Assembly (NCBI GenBank): GCA_022394755.1
Contig: JAGFCA010000045.1
Span: forward strand, 1-47,115
Length of the DNA stretch: 47,115 nucleotides
From: Candidatus Poribacteria bacterium
GTDB lineage: Bacteria; Poribacteria; WGA-4E; WGA-3G
Direction: 5' to 3'
Positions 37,127-47,015 of the stretch are shown here, in pieces. Position numbers and translations under genes: made by a program. Each line of letters starts with the position of its first letter. Position 1 is the stretch's first letter. Under the pieces are notes generated by a model. It worked only from the letters and a program-made list of their open reading frames with translations, was not told the origin of the DNA and did no database searches.

Positions 37127-40100
37127 CTATATTGGACTTAGGTTACCGAGTATATTCATTTCAGGTATTTTGATGTTGTCGTTACGAGACGTGCGATTAC
37201 TTCGTTTGATACAATTCTGTCCGAATAGATTTTCTACCTGTTCAAACGTTGTGTCTTGATCTGCAATTTTATAGTTTGATCCGCATCGCATAATAACTTC
37301 ACCATGACTGGGTTTTTTATATCGCAGAATTAGGTGGAGATCGCCGCTATTTGCTTGCACAATTTCTTTTAATGTCGTTAGTTTGTCAAGATTGTTGATA
37401 TCAGATGCTGGAATTGTAACCTCAGCAGCAGATGTAAGTTGTTCCGGAACGTCCTCAATATCTATAATATCAATTGCTTGTATTAAGGGTTGTTCGGTTA
37501 TAGGTTTGTGGTCAGAATGCCGATTTTTTTCATTTGCATTGTTTTTGATTATTCCGTTGATCCAGACAACTTTTCCAACCACAAGATCATTCGTTTTTTT
37601 ATATACATCTTGCAAAACAACAACCATTACCTGTCCCTTTAAATCTTCTATTCCAACAAGTGCCATAGAACTCCCTTTTGGTGTTATGAGTTTTTTGACA
37701 CGGGTAATCATTCCAGCGATTGAGACTTCATGTTCAGTTGGAAGTTCAACCAGTGCACGAGAGTTTGTAGTTGTGTAGTGATCAATAATATCTTTATATT
37801 CTTTAAGTGGATGTCCTGAAACATAAAATCCTAGTAGGTCTTTTTCCATTTTAAATCGTGCCAACGGTTGATATTCTATCTTTTCCGTACGGATTATGTT
37901 TGTAAGAGGTATTCCACCACCATCTTTAAAAAGGTTCAATTGTCCGCGTTCATGTTCAGATCTTGTAATCTTCGCAGCCTGCATAATTTTATGTAAGTTT
38001 GCGAGGAGTGGTGCGCGATGTTCTCCAAGTGAATCGAATGCACCGCACATAATAAGACTTTCGATTGTGCGTTTATTAACCACTCTTGTATCTACACGTT
38101 CACAGAAATCTTGTAGCGATGTAAATAAACCTTTTTGTTCTCGATTTTCTACAATTGCATCTATAGCTTTCCCACCAACATGTTTCACAGCAATAAGACC
38201 GAAACAGATATCATCTCCGTTTACGTTGAAATACTTCTGACTGCTGTTCACATCGGGTGGCAGTAGATTGATTTGCACATTCAAATAGTCAGCGAGTTTT
38301 TTACATTCATCACGATAGCATATTATTTTTCCAGAGTCATCTGCTTCACCGGTCATGATAGCTGCCATAAATTCGTGTGGATAATGCGTTTTCAGATATG
38401 CCATTCGATAAGTGACCATAGAGTAAGCCACAGTGTGTGATTTATTGAAGGCGTAACCGCCGAACGGTTCCAATATATCAAATACCTTTTCGGCTTCTTC
38501 TTTTGAAATATTTTTTTGGGCGGCACCAGCAATGAATTTCTTACGTTGTGCTCTCAGAAGAGCGCCGTTTTTCTTCCCCATAGCAGACCGAAGTATATCT
38601 GCTTCACCGAGAGTGAAACCAGCCATATCGCGAGCGATTTGCATGACCTGTTCCTGATACACACAAAGACCGTATGTGTTTTTGAGAGCATTTTTAAGGG
38701 TTGGATGTATGTATGTTACTTTTTCTTTCCCATTTTTCCGAGCGATAAATTGCTGGGTTGTCCCACTATCTAATGGACCTGGACGATAGATAGCAGGAAT
38801 AGCGGAGAAATCCTCAAACTCTGACGGTTTAAGTTCTGTAACAACGCGATGCATTCCGGGAGAGGTTTCCAATTGAAATAATCCTTGAATGAAACCTTTA
38901 CACACAAGCGAATAGGTTTTTTGATCGTCCATGGGTATTTGAACTAATTGGATTTCTTTGCCACGATTTTCTTTTACCATCCGTACACAGTCGTCAGTTT
39001 TGGTAAGGCTTCGTAATCCGAGTGTGTCAAATTTGATTATACCGACATCTTCAACTGTACCTGCTTCAAACTGGGTTGCTACCTGATCATGTTTATCTTT
39101 GAACAGTGGTACATAATCAGTTAGATTACCACTTGAAACAACGATTGCAGAGGCATGACATGAGACATGTCTTTTCATACCCACAATTGCTGAGCTAAGT
39201 TCAATTAACTCTTTATATTCAGAGAGTTCAGCGAGATCCTGAAATTCTGGCACCTGTGCTAATGCTTCTGTGAGAGTGATTTTTGGTGCCCACGGAACCA
39301 GTCGTGTCAGTTTTCTCACTTTTTCAAGAGGTATTTCCAAGACACGTGCCACATCAGTAATGGCAGCTTTTGGACCTAATGTAGCAAAGGTAGCAACTTT
39401 TCCAACAGACTCTTGCCCATATTTATCCACAAGGTATTGAATAACGTGATCTCGTGCGCGATCCGCGAAATCAATATCGATATCTGGTGGACTTACACGT
39501 TCAAGGTTAAGAAACCGTTCAAACATACAGTCATAATCCATTGGATTGTAGGTAATTACGTCAAGTGCGTAAAGGGCAAGACTACCAGCAGCAGAACCGC
39601 GTGCTGAAAGTGGATACCCTTGTTGGTTTGCATAATTTACATAGTCCCATACAATCAAAAAATAGCCAGAATAGCCGGTTTTACTAATGATATCAAGTTC
39701 GTAATCCAATCGTTTCTGAATATTTACTGGTATTTCTCCACCAAGTTTTTCATGGAGGCCTTGGTAGCAAATCTCCTTCAGATAACTGTCGTTTGTGTAT
39801 CCTTCAGGAACTTCGTAGTCCGGCATAACGTTCTTACCGTAATCCAGTTTGATATTACATCGGTTTGCTATTTCAATAGTATTACTAATCGCTTCAGGTG
39901 GATAATTTTTTAGTGCCTGACGCATTTCGTTAACACTTTTAAAGTAGAAATGATTATCAAATCGTAGTCTGTTCGGGTCTTTAACGGTGGTCTTTGTTTG
40001 GATACAGAGAAGTATATCGTGTATCTTGTGATCCGATTTACGAAGGTAGTGGCAATCGTTTGTACCGACAAGTGGAATATCAAACTCTCTGGCTAAATCA

Positions 40101-40672
40101 ACCATTATTGGATATGCCTTTAATTCCTTGTCGATATAGTGGTTTTGTATCTCAACATAAAGGTTGCGTGGTCCCATAATATCAATTAAATATTTAAAAT
40201 TGCGGATAGCCTGCCCGCGTTTATCCGAGCAGAGGAGTTGGGGGAGCTGTCCTTGTATACAACCTGTTAGTGCGATAATACCTTCACGATATTCGCGTAG
40301 GATTTCCAAGTCAATACGCGGTTTACTATAGAATCCTTCAGTGTAACCGAGTGATACCAGTTTCAATAGATTTCGGTATCCAATAGCGTTCTCAGCGAGA
40401 AGTGTTAGATGGTATGGACTGCCTTGCTCTTTTCCGCGGGCTCTACGGTCCCCTGGTGCGACATATACCTCACATCCGACGATAGGGTTTACACCTGCGT
40501 TTTGTGCCGTGGTATAAAATTCCCATGCTCCGAACATGTTGCCGTGGTCAGTGAGTGCAACAGCCGGTGCACTGTTTTCAACTGCCCATTGGATCATGTC
40601 TGGAATACGACATGCTCCATCAAGCAAGCTATATTCGCTATGATTATGTAGATGGACAAATTCTGTAGACAT
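37127..40672 (-). CDS. dnaE: DNA polymerase III subunit alpha
   Basis: 1181 residues, the full length of the DnaE1 type. The PHP domain begins with HLHNHSEYSLLDG (from residue 7). The polymerase active site has PDIDIDF with D397 and D399 and the GSAAGSLALYAL block. The fingers, the helix-hairpin-helix region and an OB domain (EVSIAGMITRVKKL, about 970-1060) follow in order. It is the replicative polymerase of the cytoplasmic holoenzyme. GAGGG precedes the ATG. It lies downstream of two small unknown genes and a SNF2 helicase on the same strand, with 72 bp before it, so shared transcription with repair functions is possible. Confidence 0.97.
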   Translation of the reverse strand: MSTEFVHLHNHSEYSLLDGACRIPDMIQWAVENSAPAVALTDHGNMFGAWEFYTTAQNAGVNPIVGCEVYVAPGDRRARGKEQGSPYHLTLLAENAIGYRNLLKLVSLGYTEGFYSKPRIDLEILREYREGIIALTGCIQGQLPQLLCSDKRGQAIRNFKYLIDIMGPRNLYVEIQNHYIDKELKAYPIMVDLAREFDIPLVGTNDCHYLRKSDHKIHDILLCIQTKTTVKDPNRLRFDNHFYFKSVNEMRQALKNYPPEAISNTIEIANRCNIKLDYGKNVMPDYEVPEGYTNDSYLKEICYQGLHEKLGGEIPVNIQKRLDYELDIISKTGYSGYFLIVWDYVNYANQQGYPLSARGSAAGSLALYALDVITYNPMDYDCMFERFLNLERVSPPDIDIDFADRARDHVIQYLVDKYGQESVGKVATFATLGPKAAITDVARVLEIPLEKVRKLTRLVPWAPKITLTEALAQVPEFQDLAELSEYKELIELSSAIVGMKRHVSCHASAIVVSSGNLTDYVPLFKDKHDQVATQFEAGTVEDVGIIKFDTLGLRSLTKTDDCVRMVKENRGKEIQLVQIPMDDQKTYSLVCKGFIQGLFQLETSPGMHRVVTELKPSEFEDFSAIPAIYRPGPLDSGTTQQFIARKNGKEKVTYIHPTLKNALKNTYGLCVYQEQVMQIARDMAGFTLGEADILRSAMGKKNGALLRAQRKKFIAGAAQKNISKEEAEKVFDILEPFGGYAFNKSHTVAYSMVTYRMAYLKTHYPHEFMAAIMTGEADDSGKIICYRDECKKLADYLNVQINLLPPDVNSSQKYFNVNGDDICFGLIAVKHVGGKAIDAIVENREQKGLFTSLQDFCERVDTRVVNKRTIESLIMCGAFDSLGEHRAPLLANLHKIMQAAKITRSEHERGQLNLFKDGGGIPLTNIIRTEKIEYQPLARFKMEKDLLGFYVSGHPLKEYKDIIDHYTTTNSRALVELPTEHEVSIAGMITRVKKLITPKGSSMALVGIEDLKGQVMVVVLQDVYKKTNDLVVGKVVWINGIIKNNANEKNRHSDHKPITEQPLIQAIDIIDIEDVPEQLTSAAEVTIPASDINNLDKLTTLKEIVQANSGDLHLILRYKKPSHGEVIMRCGSNYKIADQDTTFEQVENLFGQNCIKRSNRTSRNDNIKIPEMNILGNLSPI

Positions 40673-40744
40673 AAGCCCTCACTTACTTAGGTTTGTATGG
40701 GTTGGAACAAGAAGATTATTTGTTCAAGTCGTTGAACCATATTA

Positions 40745-41344
40745 TCATATTCCGTAGTGATATTTCTTCTGTTCGGATGGGACATCCCTATCCAGTAGAA
40801 GTCGATATCCCATTATAGTTATCGGTTTCAACGATTTTTTATCTTTGCTATTATACTGATATAGAAAATCGTGGATTTTATCGAAAAGTTCCAGTTCTAC
40901 AATAATAGCTGCGACAGTGTTATTTGGTTTGTTGACGATGGTTCCCTTGAAATGTTCATGGAGATGTTTCCGTTGCTCACTCTGATATGGACCACCCGGC
41001 TTCACAAGATGGTAGGTGATTGGGTTGAGATGTCGTAATGGGGGTTGTTGATGGTATATGTCAACTTGTTCCCAATCGATTGGTGGTTTAGGTTCAATCT
41101 CAGCACAATCAAGTTTCCAAATCATTTGTATTTCATCAAGGATATCCGCGTAGTCTTTAATTTTCATGCGTCCGTTGACAAGTGGGTCACGCATTGAACT
41201 CCAAGGGCATGAATAACTATGAGGTAGCCAAGAAACGATCTCACCATCTTGGTTAACGATATAGTCGTATGCGAATTTTTTGCCGTTCCGATTTCCCGGA
41301 AAAACTTTTCTGAGACATTTAGGGCATTTTGCAAGTTGTATCAT
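40745..41344 (-). CDS. uncharacterised zinc-ribbon-like protein
   Basis: 199 residues. The N-terminus has CPKC (C7, C10) and a later H42-x3-C46 (PHSYSCPW), a possible zinc site. The rest is mixed alpha/beta with no domain I can name. AGAGG lies just before the ATG. It follows the 76-residue gene by 11 bp and the SNF2 helicase by several hundred bases on the same strand, so a DNA- or nucleic-acid-related role is a reasonable guess, but only from the neighbours. Confidence 0.6.
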   Translation of the reverse strand: MIQLAKCPKCLRKVFPGNRNGKKFAYDYIVNQDGEIVSWLPHSYSCPWSSMRDPLVNGRMKIKDYADILDEIQMIWKLDCAEIEPKPPIDWEQVDIYHQQPPLRHLNPITYHLVKPGGPYQSEQRKHLHEHFKGTIVNKPNNTVAAIIVELELFDKIHDFLYQYNSKDKKSLKPITIMGYRLLLDRDVPSEQKKYHYGI

Positions 41345-41355
41345 GTCAAACCTCT

Positions 41356-41586
41356 TTAGAAACTATCTTTCGAACAGACCCATAATTCTATCCATGCAGC
41401 AACTTCAATAAGTGCTTTAGGTAGATCTTTGTCGTTTCGATTCACATATCTGGGAATAGCAAACATTTTCTCAGAGATCAAACTCCACCACAGATGGTCG
41501 TTTCGGTTTTGACGACCATTGAGGCGAACGATCTGTTCTTTGGTCATTGCAATTTTCTCGTAATAGTCTTTTCCTTCAATAGACAT
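41356..41586 (-). CDS. small hypothetical protein
   Basis: 76 residues, rich in W and R/K, with no signal peptide or membrane helix. A weak ribosome site (GGCGGT) precedes the ATG, and the gene is 11 bp upstream of the zinc-ribbon gene, which supports it being real. I recognise no family. Confidence 0.5.
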   Translation of the reverse strand: MSIEGKDYYEKIAMTKEQIVRLNGRQNRNDHLWWSLISEKMFAIPRYVNRNDKDLPKALIEVAAWIELWVCSKDSF

Positions 41587-41864
41587 TTAAATTACCGCCA
41601 TAATATAGATTATTACACCTAGTTAATTATAACGAACGTTAACAACTTTTTGCAACAAAAAAATTAACTATAGTGCAATATTTTCAGAAATACGAAAATT
41701 ATTTAGTAAATATGTTAATATTTTATGTCGAATAGGATTGACGGAAACCCAAATCTATAGCGGGTGGTGAAGGGTTGTGATCCGGAAATTAAATGGAGAT
41801 TCGGTGAATTCGCGTATGGAATTTAGTATGCAGAAATAAATCGGAAAAAACCAATCTCAGAGGA

Positions 41865-43685
41865 TTAAGAGGAGACTTCTGTATACCCTTTGGGTAAGGG
41901 TTTATCATTGACGAGAGCAGTTTTAAGGGGGCGTACGTGTCGACAGCTACCACGGTGTGTAAAACCTGGACAATCACATGTTATATCTGCCCCGATGACT
42001 TCTAAGGTATAGAACTTACCTTTGCTGGATGAACTTTCAGCCTGATAGACAGAACGTTGAGGACCAGATAGAACATCTGCTAAGATACGAATGGCTTCTT
42101 CAGAATATGGACGTAATTTTTTCTGGGTTGCTTCCTTTAGATTTGAGGAATTTTCTTCAAGATAGGTGTCACCTGCATCCTGTAGCATTTCATGTATATC
42201 TGATTGCTCAAGATCAGTCGTATCAACAGATATTGCTTTCATCATTCGCTTAAGTTCACTAAGTACATCCAACTGTAAATCAGCATCCCCATTCAACATA
42301 ATAGAACCTTCAACGACAGCTTCCATGAGTGCTGCTTTGGTTTCCAACACGGTTTTGACGAAAGAATCGATTGTACCGGTAGCAATCATATAGGTAACAT
42401 TAACAGTGCCTGTTTGTCCAATTCGGTATGCTCTGTCTTCTGCTTGCCAATGATTTGCGGGAACCCAGTCTAAATCGTTGAATACGACCTGACGGGCAGC
42501 AGTAAGATTTAAACCGACACCAGCAAGGTGCATATTAGCAATAAATAGTCGTGTATTTTCATCATTCTGAAATTGGTCAACGTAGTCTTGTCGCTTCTGT
42601 GCTGGGACTTCGCCTGTAACATATACTGCTCGATCCCCAAAATGTTGATTAAACCGTTCCATGGTATTGAGGAATGCGGTGAATATAATTACTTTTTCAC
42701 CCTGTTCCAAAGCATTTTCAACAAATTTGATGGTATGTCTACACTTTATAAATGCGATGGCTCTACGTACTTGGGTAATCCTCCCCATACGAGTGCCTAA
42801 ATCAGTAGTATCTATGGATTCTTCTAAATCCTCACGTGTTTCATCTGACATTTCCAAAGATTCAGGTAATCCATAAATTGCATCTGGAGATTCAAATTTT
42901 GACAAGAATTCTTTGACCAATCCATTATAGTGTTGTATGGCATAAGGGTGTAGTTCAACATCTAACCATGTTCTCACTTTTGGTGGCAGGTCTAACACCT
43001 CGTCCTTCGTCCTACGTAGCATAACACCGTGTAGTTGAACAGTCAATTCATCAAGATTACTTGCACCATCGGCAACCCATCCAAAATCACCTTTATAGGC
43101 ATCACAGTAACGTTTGGCAAAACTGAGGAAACTTTTTCCCAATGGATGGTCAACCAATTGAAGAATTGGGAATAGGTCGCGTGGACGGTTTGTCATCGGT
43201 GTCCCAGTGAGTGCATGTACTATAGGATTCTCATCAATCTCTTTTACAAGTTTTGCTGCGTTTTTGCTACGTTGACTTTGATAATTTTTTAGATAATGTG
43301 CTTCATCAAAAACAACTCCTCTCCAATCAAACTCAAGCAAATGCTCAAGATTTTTACCGAGGAGTTCATAGTTAATGATGACCCATTCATTGAAATCTCT
43401 TACGGGAAGAGGGGCAGGATTAACAATAATTGTTGTAGCTTTAGGGAGGACAAGTTCGATTTCACGTGCCCAATTACGTTTTATAGAGGCGGGACAAACT
43501 ATGAGGTAGGGACCTTCTGGTTCAGCTTCAACCATGGCAAGGATTGATTGGCGCGTTTTGCCTAAACCCATATCATCAGCAAGAAGTGCACGTCTACGAC
43601 CTAATAGAAATGCAATTCCTTCTACCTGATGTGGGAACAGACCGTGAGCTAATTCTTCAGCACGTTTGACACTCGATTCGTCCAT
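41865..43685 (-). CDS. SNF2-family DNA helicase with C-terminal SWIM zinc finger
   Basis: 606 residues. The SNF2 motor is complete: motif I DDMGLGKT (K43), motif II DEAH (127-130), motif III ALTGTPMTN, and the C-terminal lobe with motif V HLAGVGLNLTAARQVVF and motif VI EDRAYRIGQTG. Residues 570-583 form a SWIM-type finger, C-x-C-x8-C-x-H (CDCPGFTHRGSCRH). Such SMARCAL1/HARP-like motors remodel or anneal DNA or displace bound proteins in repair and replication. SWIM fingers usually precede the motor in bacterial relatives; here the finger closes the protein. AGAGGAA precedes the ATG. It starts 37 bp after the vWA gene on the same strand. Confidence 0.9.
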   Translation of the reverse strand: MDESSVKRAEELAHGLFPHQVEGIAFLLGRRRALLADDMGLGKTRQSILAMVEAEPEGPYLIVCPASIKRNWAREIELVLPKATTIIVNPAPLPVRDFNEWVIINYELLGKNLEHLLEFDWRGVVFDEAHYLKNYQSQRSKNAAKLVKEIDENPIVHALTGTPMTNRPRDLFPILQLVDHPLGKSFLSFAKRYCDAYKGDFGWVADGASNLDELTVQLHGVMLRRTKDEVLDLPPKVRTWLDVELHPYAIQHYNGLVKEFLSKFESPDAIYGLPESLEMSDETREDLEESIDTTDLGTRMGRITQVRRAIAFIKCRHTIKFVENALEQGEKVIIFTAFLNTMERFNQHFGDRAVYVTGEVPAQKRQDYVDQFQNDENTRLFIANMHLAGVGLNLTAARQVVFNDLDWVPANHWQAEDRAYRIGQTGTVNVTYMIATGTIDSFVKTVLETKAALMEAVVEGSIMLNGDADLQLDVLSELKRMMKAISVDTTDLEQSDIHEMLQDAGDTYLEENSSNLKEATQKKLRPYSEEAIRILADVLSGPQRSVYQAESSSSKGKFYTLEVIGADITCDCPGFTHRGSCRHVRPLKTALVNDKPLPKGYTEVSS

Positions 43686-43722
43686 ACCATTTCCTCTGAA
43701 GTAAATCTAAAACCCATACATT

Positions 43723-44691
43723 TTATCTATCAACAAGCCATAAGTCTCCATCACTTACAGTTGTGAGTTTTTTGAGCATAACAGCTCCAGGATAATCTGG
43801 TGCCATCCCCATTCCCATACCGAATATCCGTCCATTGCCTTTTGCATGTTGACCGATAAAATCAAGGTCAGGGGTAGAGATACTGGTTGGAATCCCATCA
43901 CTAAAAAGGACAACAAGAGTAGGAGAAGATTTGGATATTTCTGTTAACGCAGTGAGCATATCATAGTCTTGTCCTTTGGTATTCACCTGTGTTTTTATGT
44001 TTGAGATATATGATGATGCTTCTGCAACAGATCTCTCTGATACCGTCACAAAATCTTTATTGTATGGTACTAATTGTGTGCTATATGCCATGATGTTAAA
44101 TTGGTCGTGTGGTTCCAGAAATGTAAGTGAATCCTGCATTAAGTCCAATATTCTCTTGAGTTTACGTTCTTGTAAGACCTGCATACTCTTAGATAGATCG
44201 ATACAATAAACTATATTTTGTGGTCCTTCTTGTGCCTCAATAAATTTAACCAGTTTACTTTTAAAACGTTCTGTAGTCTTCTTCTGTTTCATAACGGGTT
44301 CGACTGCACCTCTTTGAATCCGTGGAACACCTTGAAATTCTATAGTTGTTGGTGCTGCGTCAATTCCAGCATTTAAATCAACTTTTTCAAATGTTTGAAA
44401 ATCCGATGGTTCGGCAGCAGAAACAGCACCTCTTTGTGTTGGTGGTGCATTACTGGTAAGGATCTTCATTTTCGCTTGACTGGTACTCTGTGTAGTTTCG
44501 CGTTGGATTTGTGGTCTCTTGGTAGGTGTAATACGTTTATTTTTTGGCTCTTCAACGGATGTGAAGAACGTATCTATACTATCAGCATGTTGACTTGGAT
44601 TCACACTGAACCAATAAAAAAATCCAATGACACAGACTATGAGATGTAAAGCAATAGAGACTATGAATGATGCACTTGATTTTGCTTTCAT
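43723..44691 (-). CDS. membrane-anchored von Willebrand factor A domain protein
   Basis: 322 residues. One N-terminal membrane helix (about 8-29) resembles that of TonB-like proteins, followed by a proline- and glutamine-rich linker (30-150) with two QRGAV repeats (86-90 and 126-130). The vWA domain (about 158-322) has an intact metal site D165-L-S167-K-S169 (DLSKS) and the closing LVVLFSDGIP. vWA domains bind protein ligands through a metal ion. It is periplasmic. It is the first gene of a minus-strand run leading to the SNF2 helicase, though the functions look unrelated. No clear ribosome site. Confidence 0.85.
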   Translation of the reverse strand: MKAKSSASFIVSIALHLIVCVIGFFYWFSVNPSQHADSIDTFFTSVEEPKNKRITPTKRPQIQRETTQSTSQAKMKILTSNAPPTQRGAVSAAEPSDFQTFEKVDLNAGIDAAPTTIEFQGVPRIQRGAVEPVMKQKKTTERFKSKLVKFIEAQEGPQNIVYCIDLSKSMQVLQERKLKRILDLMQDSLTFLEPHDQFNIMAYSTQLVPYNKDFVTVSERSVAEASSYISNIKTQVNTKGQDYDMLTALTEISKSSPTLVVLFSDGIPTSISTPDLDFIGQHAKGNGRIFGMGMGMAPDYPGAVMLKKLTTVSDGDLWLVDR

Positions 44692-44884
44692 AAATTGTTG
44701 TGATTAGTACTGATATTCGACCTTGAAACTACGCTGATCAAGAAATGGTTATCTTGGTGTATTAATACCAATTTTACTTAATTAGATTACATTAATATAG
44801 TAGATCGGAATAATAGATTGGAAATGCCAATTTAGTTTAATAGATAATCAATAAACATTCCGTTGTAATTGAGTCTTAGTTGTA

Positions 44885-45547
44885 TTATGAATGCGATTGT
44901 CTTAAACGTTCCAATTCCTCTTTTAATTTTGCTACTTCAGCTTCTGCTTCATCAGCACGTTCTTCTGCTTCATCAGCTGCAGTCTTTATCCAATCCCCAA
45001 CTTTCGGATCGTATATTCCAAAGCCATCATCCAGAAGATGGAATTCTAAAGCGAGGGTCTCAGCCAGTATTCCACCATCATCATTCTGGAGGATTTCAAT
45101 ATATTCTCCATTAAGTAGACGGAACCCCATCAGAGGTGAAGGTAAATAATGTCCATCTACGACACAAAGGAAGTATTCTTGTATTCCAATATCTGCATAT
45201 AGTTGCTTTTTATCGGTTAGATCATTATGATATGTCTTCTTGCTTGCAAACTCTAATACGAAATCTGGAGGCTTCCCTTCTTCCCATATCTTATAAATTC
45301 GACGTTCCTTTCGACCAATTCCAAAAGAAACAAAGATATCTGGTGCTATTGATTTAGTTGGATCACCTTCCACATAATACATCAACATATCACCGAGTAC
45401 ATAAACATCTGGTGTATTTGCAAAATGGTTCTCAAGGAGACTGAAATTCTTTAAAATCTCTTTAAAATGCCGTTCTGAACTTGCTATAGGTTTTCCATCA
45501 GAATCAGGATAATAACTTACATGTTCTGAAGTGAGGTAATCAACCAT
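44885..45547 (-). CDS. Uma2-family (DUF820) PD-(D/E)XK nuclease-like protein
   Basis: 220 residues. The Uma2 domain spans about 1-185: SIAPDIFVSFG with D70, PPDFVLEFASKKT with E99 and a lysine near 103, then LYADIGIQEYFL. These are the restriction-endonuclease-fold active residues. The last 35 residues are a charged coiled coil (EAEERADEAEAEVAKLKEEL), which often follows this domain. Uma2 genes are highly multiplied in some bacteria (cyanobacteria, and in PVC/FCB groups as I recall), and their role is unclear. No strong ribosome site. Confidence 0.88.
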   Translation of the reverse strand: MVDYLTSEHVSYYPDSDGKPIASSERHFKEILKNFSLLENHFANTPDVYVLGDMLMYYVEGDPTKSIAPDIFVSFGIGRKERRIYKIWEEGKPPDFVLEFASKKTYHNDLTDKKQLYADIGIQEYFLCVVDGHYLPSPLMGFRLLNGEYIEILQNDDGGILAETLALEFHLLDDGFGIYDPKVGDWIKTAADEAEERADEAEAEVAKLKEELERLRQSHS

Positions 45548-45690
45548 ATTAAACTTGGAATTGATTAATTATTATACCATACTATAAGTAAACGCTTTTC
45601 AATCTAATTTTAACGCGAATACGCAGTAAAATGTTTTTAAATAATTCTGTGGTTAGGAAACCGTACCTGCCAACAGTTGATTAGTATAAC

Positions 45691-45828
45691 CTAATTCCAT
45701 CTTTCTACAACAACTTTTTTCTGCGTGAAGAAATTTACTGCATCCCAACTTTGTCCATGCAAATCACCGAAAAAGCTGTCTTTCCAACCACTAATGAGAA
45801 GAAAGTAAAATAAGGCACCTATGTTAAC
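45691..45828 (-). pseudogene. C-terminal remnant of methylmalonate-semialdehyde dehydrogenase
   Basis: A 46-codon frame runs between stops, ending at TAG 45693-45691. It starts VNIG and contains [14 protein letters not shown], then [12 protein letters not shown], the C-terminal signature of methylmalonate-semialdehyde dehydrogenase (MmsA/IolA type). That enzyme makes acetyl- or propionyl-CoA from malonate or methylmalonate semialdehyde. The catalytic Cys and NAD domain are gone, and upstream of 45829 the frame is closed by a TAA. The segment has no start codon of its own. It is a relic of a deleted gene next to the broken DUF5677-like gene. Confidence 0.75.
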
Positions 45829-45870
45829 TTACATAATAATTGTTTAGTGTTTTTAATTGATATATGAACA

Positions 45871-46203
45871 TTAGTTGCCACTACAGAGTTCGCACAATCC
45901 AAAATACTCTTCTACTGCTTTATTAGTGAATGAACTAAATTTTCTATAATCCATAGTATCTCGATATGGAATTTCAAAAACTCTGATGAACTCACTCACC
46001 ATTAAATCTACACTCCAAAGTACTACCATCCAAGCAGAATGAAATAAAAATATATGAGATAAAATGTCAGGAGCACTATTAAGTTTAACTATGTTTTCAC
46101 TTGTTACGTTTTTGCCCATATCAGAATAAACAGACATTTGTATTGAAGAGGCATGAGTGATACTTGAAAGTAAAGGATAGACAAAATCATACACCTTTTT
46201 CAT
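45871..46203 (-). pseudogene. DUF5677-like protein, C-terminal part of a split gene
   Basis: 110 residues starting at ATG 46203. It overlaps the end of the 163-residue frame by 4 bases (ATGA). It begins KKVYDFVYPLLSSITHASS, which resembles the part of DUF5677 proteins that follows the W-x-G-R region. DUF5677 proteins are normally one chain of 250 or more residues, so this and the next frame are probably one gene split by a frameshift near 46200. A translationally coupled two-gene arrangement cannot be excluded. Confidence 0.5.
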
Positions 46204-46691
46204 TCCAACATCATCTGCCCTTGATCCGATCCCCTACCAGACCACTGATTTGATAAACGCGGATCTCCATAAATTTGTTTTATTTTATTTAATCCATCTT
46301 TAGACTTATGGTACATTTCAGGAATTTCCTCGTATTCCTTTTCTCGGTATTTCCAATAAAAGTTAACTCCTTTCTCAAAAGTACCAGTCGCATTTGCCAT
46401 GAATTGTTGTAAGCGTTGGATTTTATCATTCTTTATGTATATGGTATTAATTCCAATCTCAAATAATGTACGGGCAGCACCTGCAGCACCTATCAATCCT
46501 ATATCAGAATTTGCACAAGAGTATGTAAAACTTTTACCTCCACGTAAAGTGATGTCCGTGTAGGTATAAATATAACTTATATATCCAGGGTCTGCTGCAA
46601 CATTTATTTTCTTATCAAGAGATGATATTTGATCAATTATTTTACTTGATTCAGATATTAATCCTGTTGTCTTTTTGATCATTTCGCGCAT
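46200..46691 (-). pseudogene. DUF5677-like protein, N-terminal part of a split gene
   Basis: 163 residues. It contains helices, the AAGAARTLFEIGINTIYI block and a YEEIPEMYHKS region, then RLSNQWSGRGSDQGQMMLE before its stop. The W-S-G-R motif and its distance from the following SSITHAS fit one continuous DUF5677-like protein. No ribosome site is seen before ATG 46691. The function of DUF5677 is unknown; members are common in accessory regions. Confidence 0.45.
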
Positions 46692-46786
46692 TTCATAACT
46701 ACCGATGCCTTTTTAGCACAACTACAATCTACATCAAAATCATGACCACAAAGTTTCTTATTCTACAAATTGAAGTCTCCAACAGG

Positions 46787-47014
46787 CTAATCTATTGATT
46801 GTGTTATCCTATTCCAATCCCATAAGAATATTATTCCATCGTCTCCTGAACTAGCTAAGATGCTGGTATCATTTATGAATGTCAATGTTCTTACTGGAGA
46901 AGAATGACCTTTAAGAATTCTTACTTCCTGATTTTTAAAAGTATCCCATATACGAATAGCATTGTCTCTCCCTCCTCCACTCACAAGCATACAATCATCT
47001 AGTGTAAAGTCAAC
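46787..47014 (-). pseudogene. truncated WD40-repeat gene
   Basis: 76 codons of WD40 repeat survive: VDFTLDDCMLVSGGGRDN, then IRIWD, GHSSPVRTLTF and FLWDW. The frame is cut at 47014, where a TAA appears at the start of an IS630-like end. Without the missing 5' part it has no signal peptide or start, although an ATG at 46990 lies inside. It is a gene broken by the insertion at 47016. Confidence 0.7.
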
Positions 47015-47015
47015 T

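Noticed and set aside
46693..46780. Short minus-strand frame with Cys/His pattern (CGHDFDVDCSCAKK)
   Set aside because: 27 codons in another frame than the DUF5677-like gene, with no start or ribosome site. It could be a frameshifted N-terminus, but the evidence is too thin.
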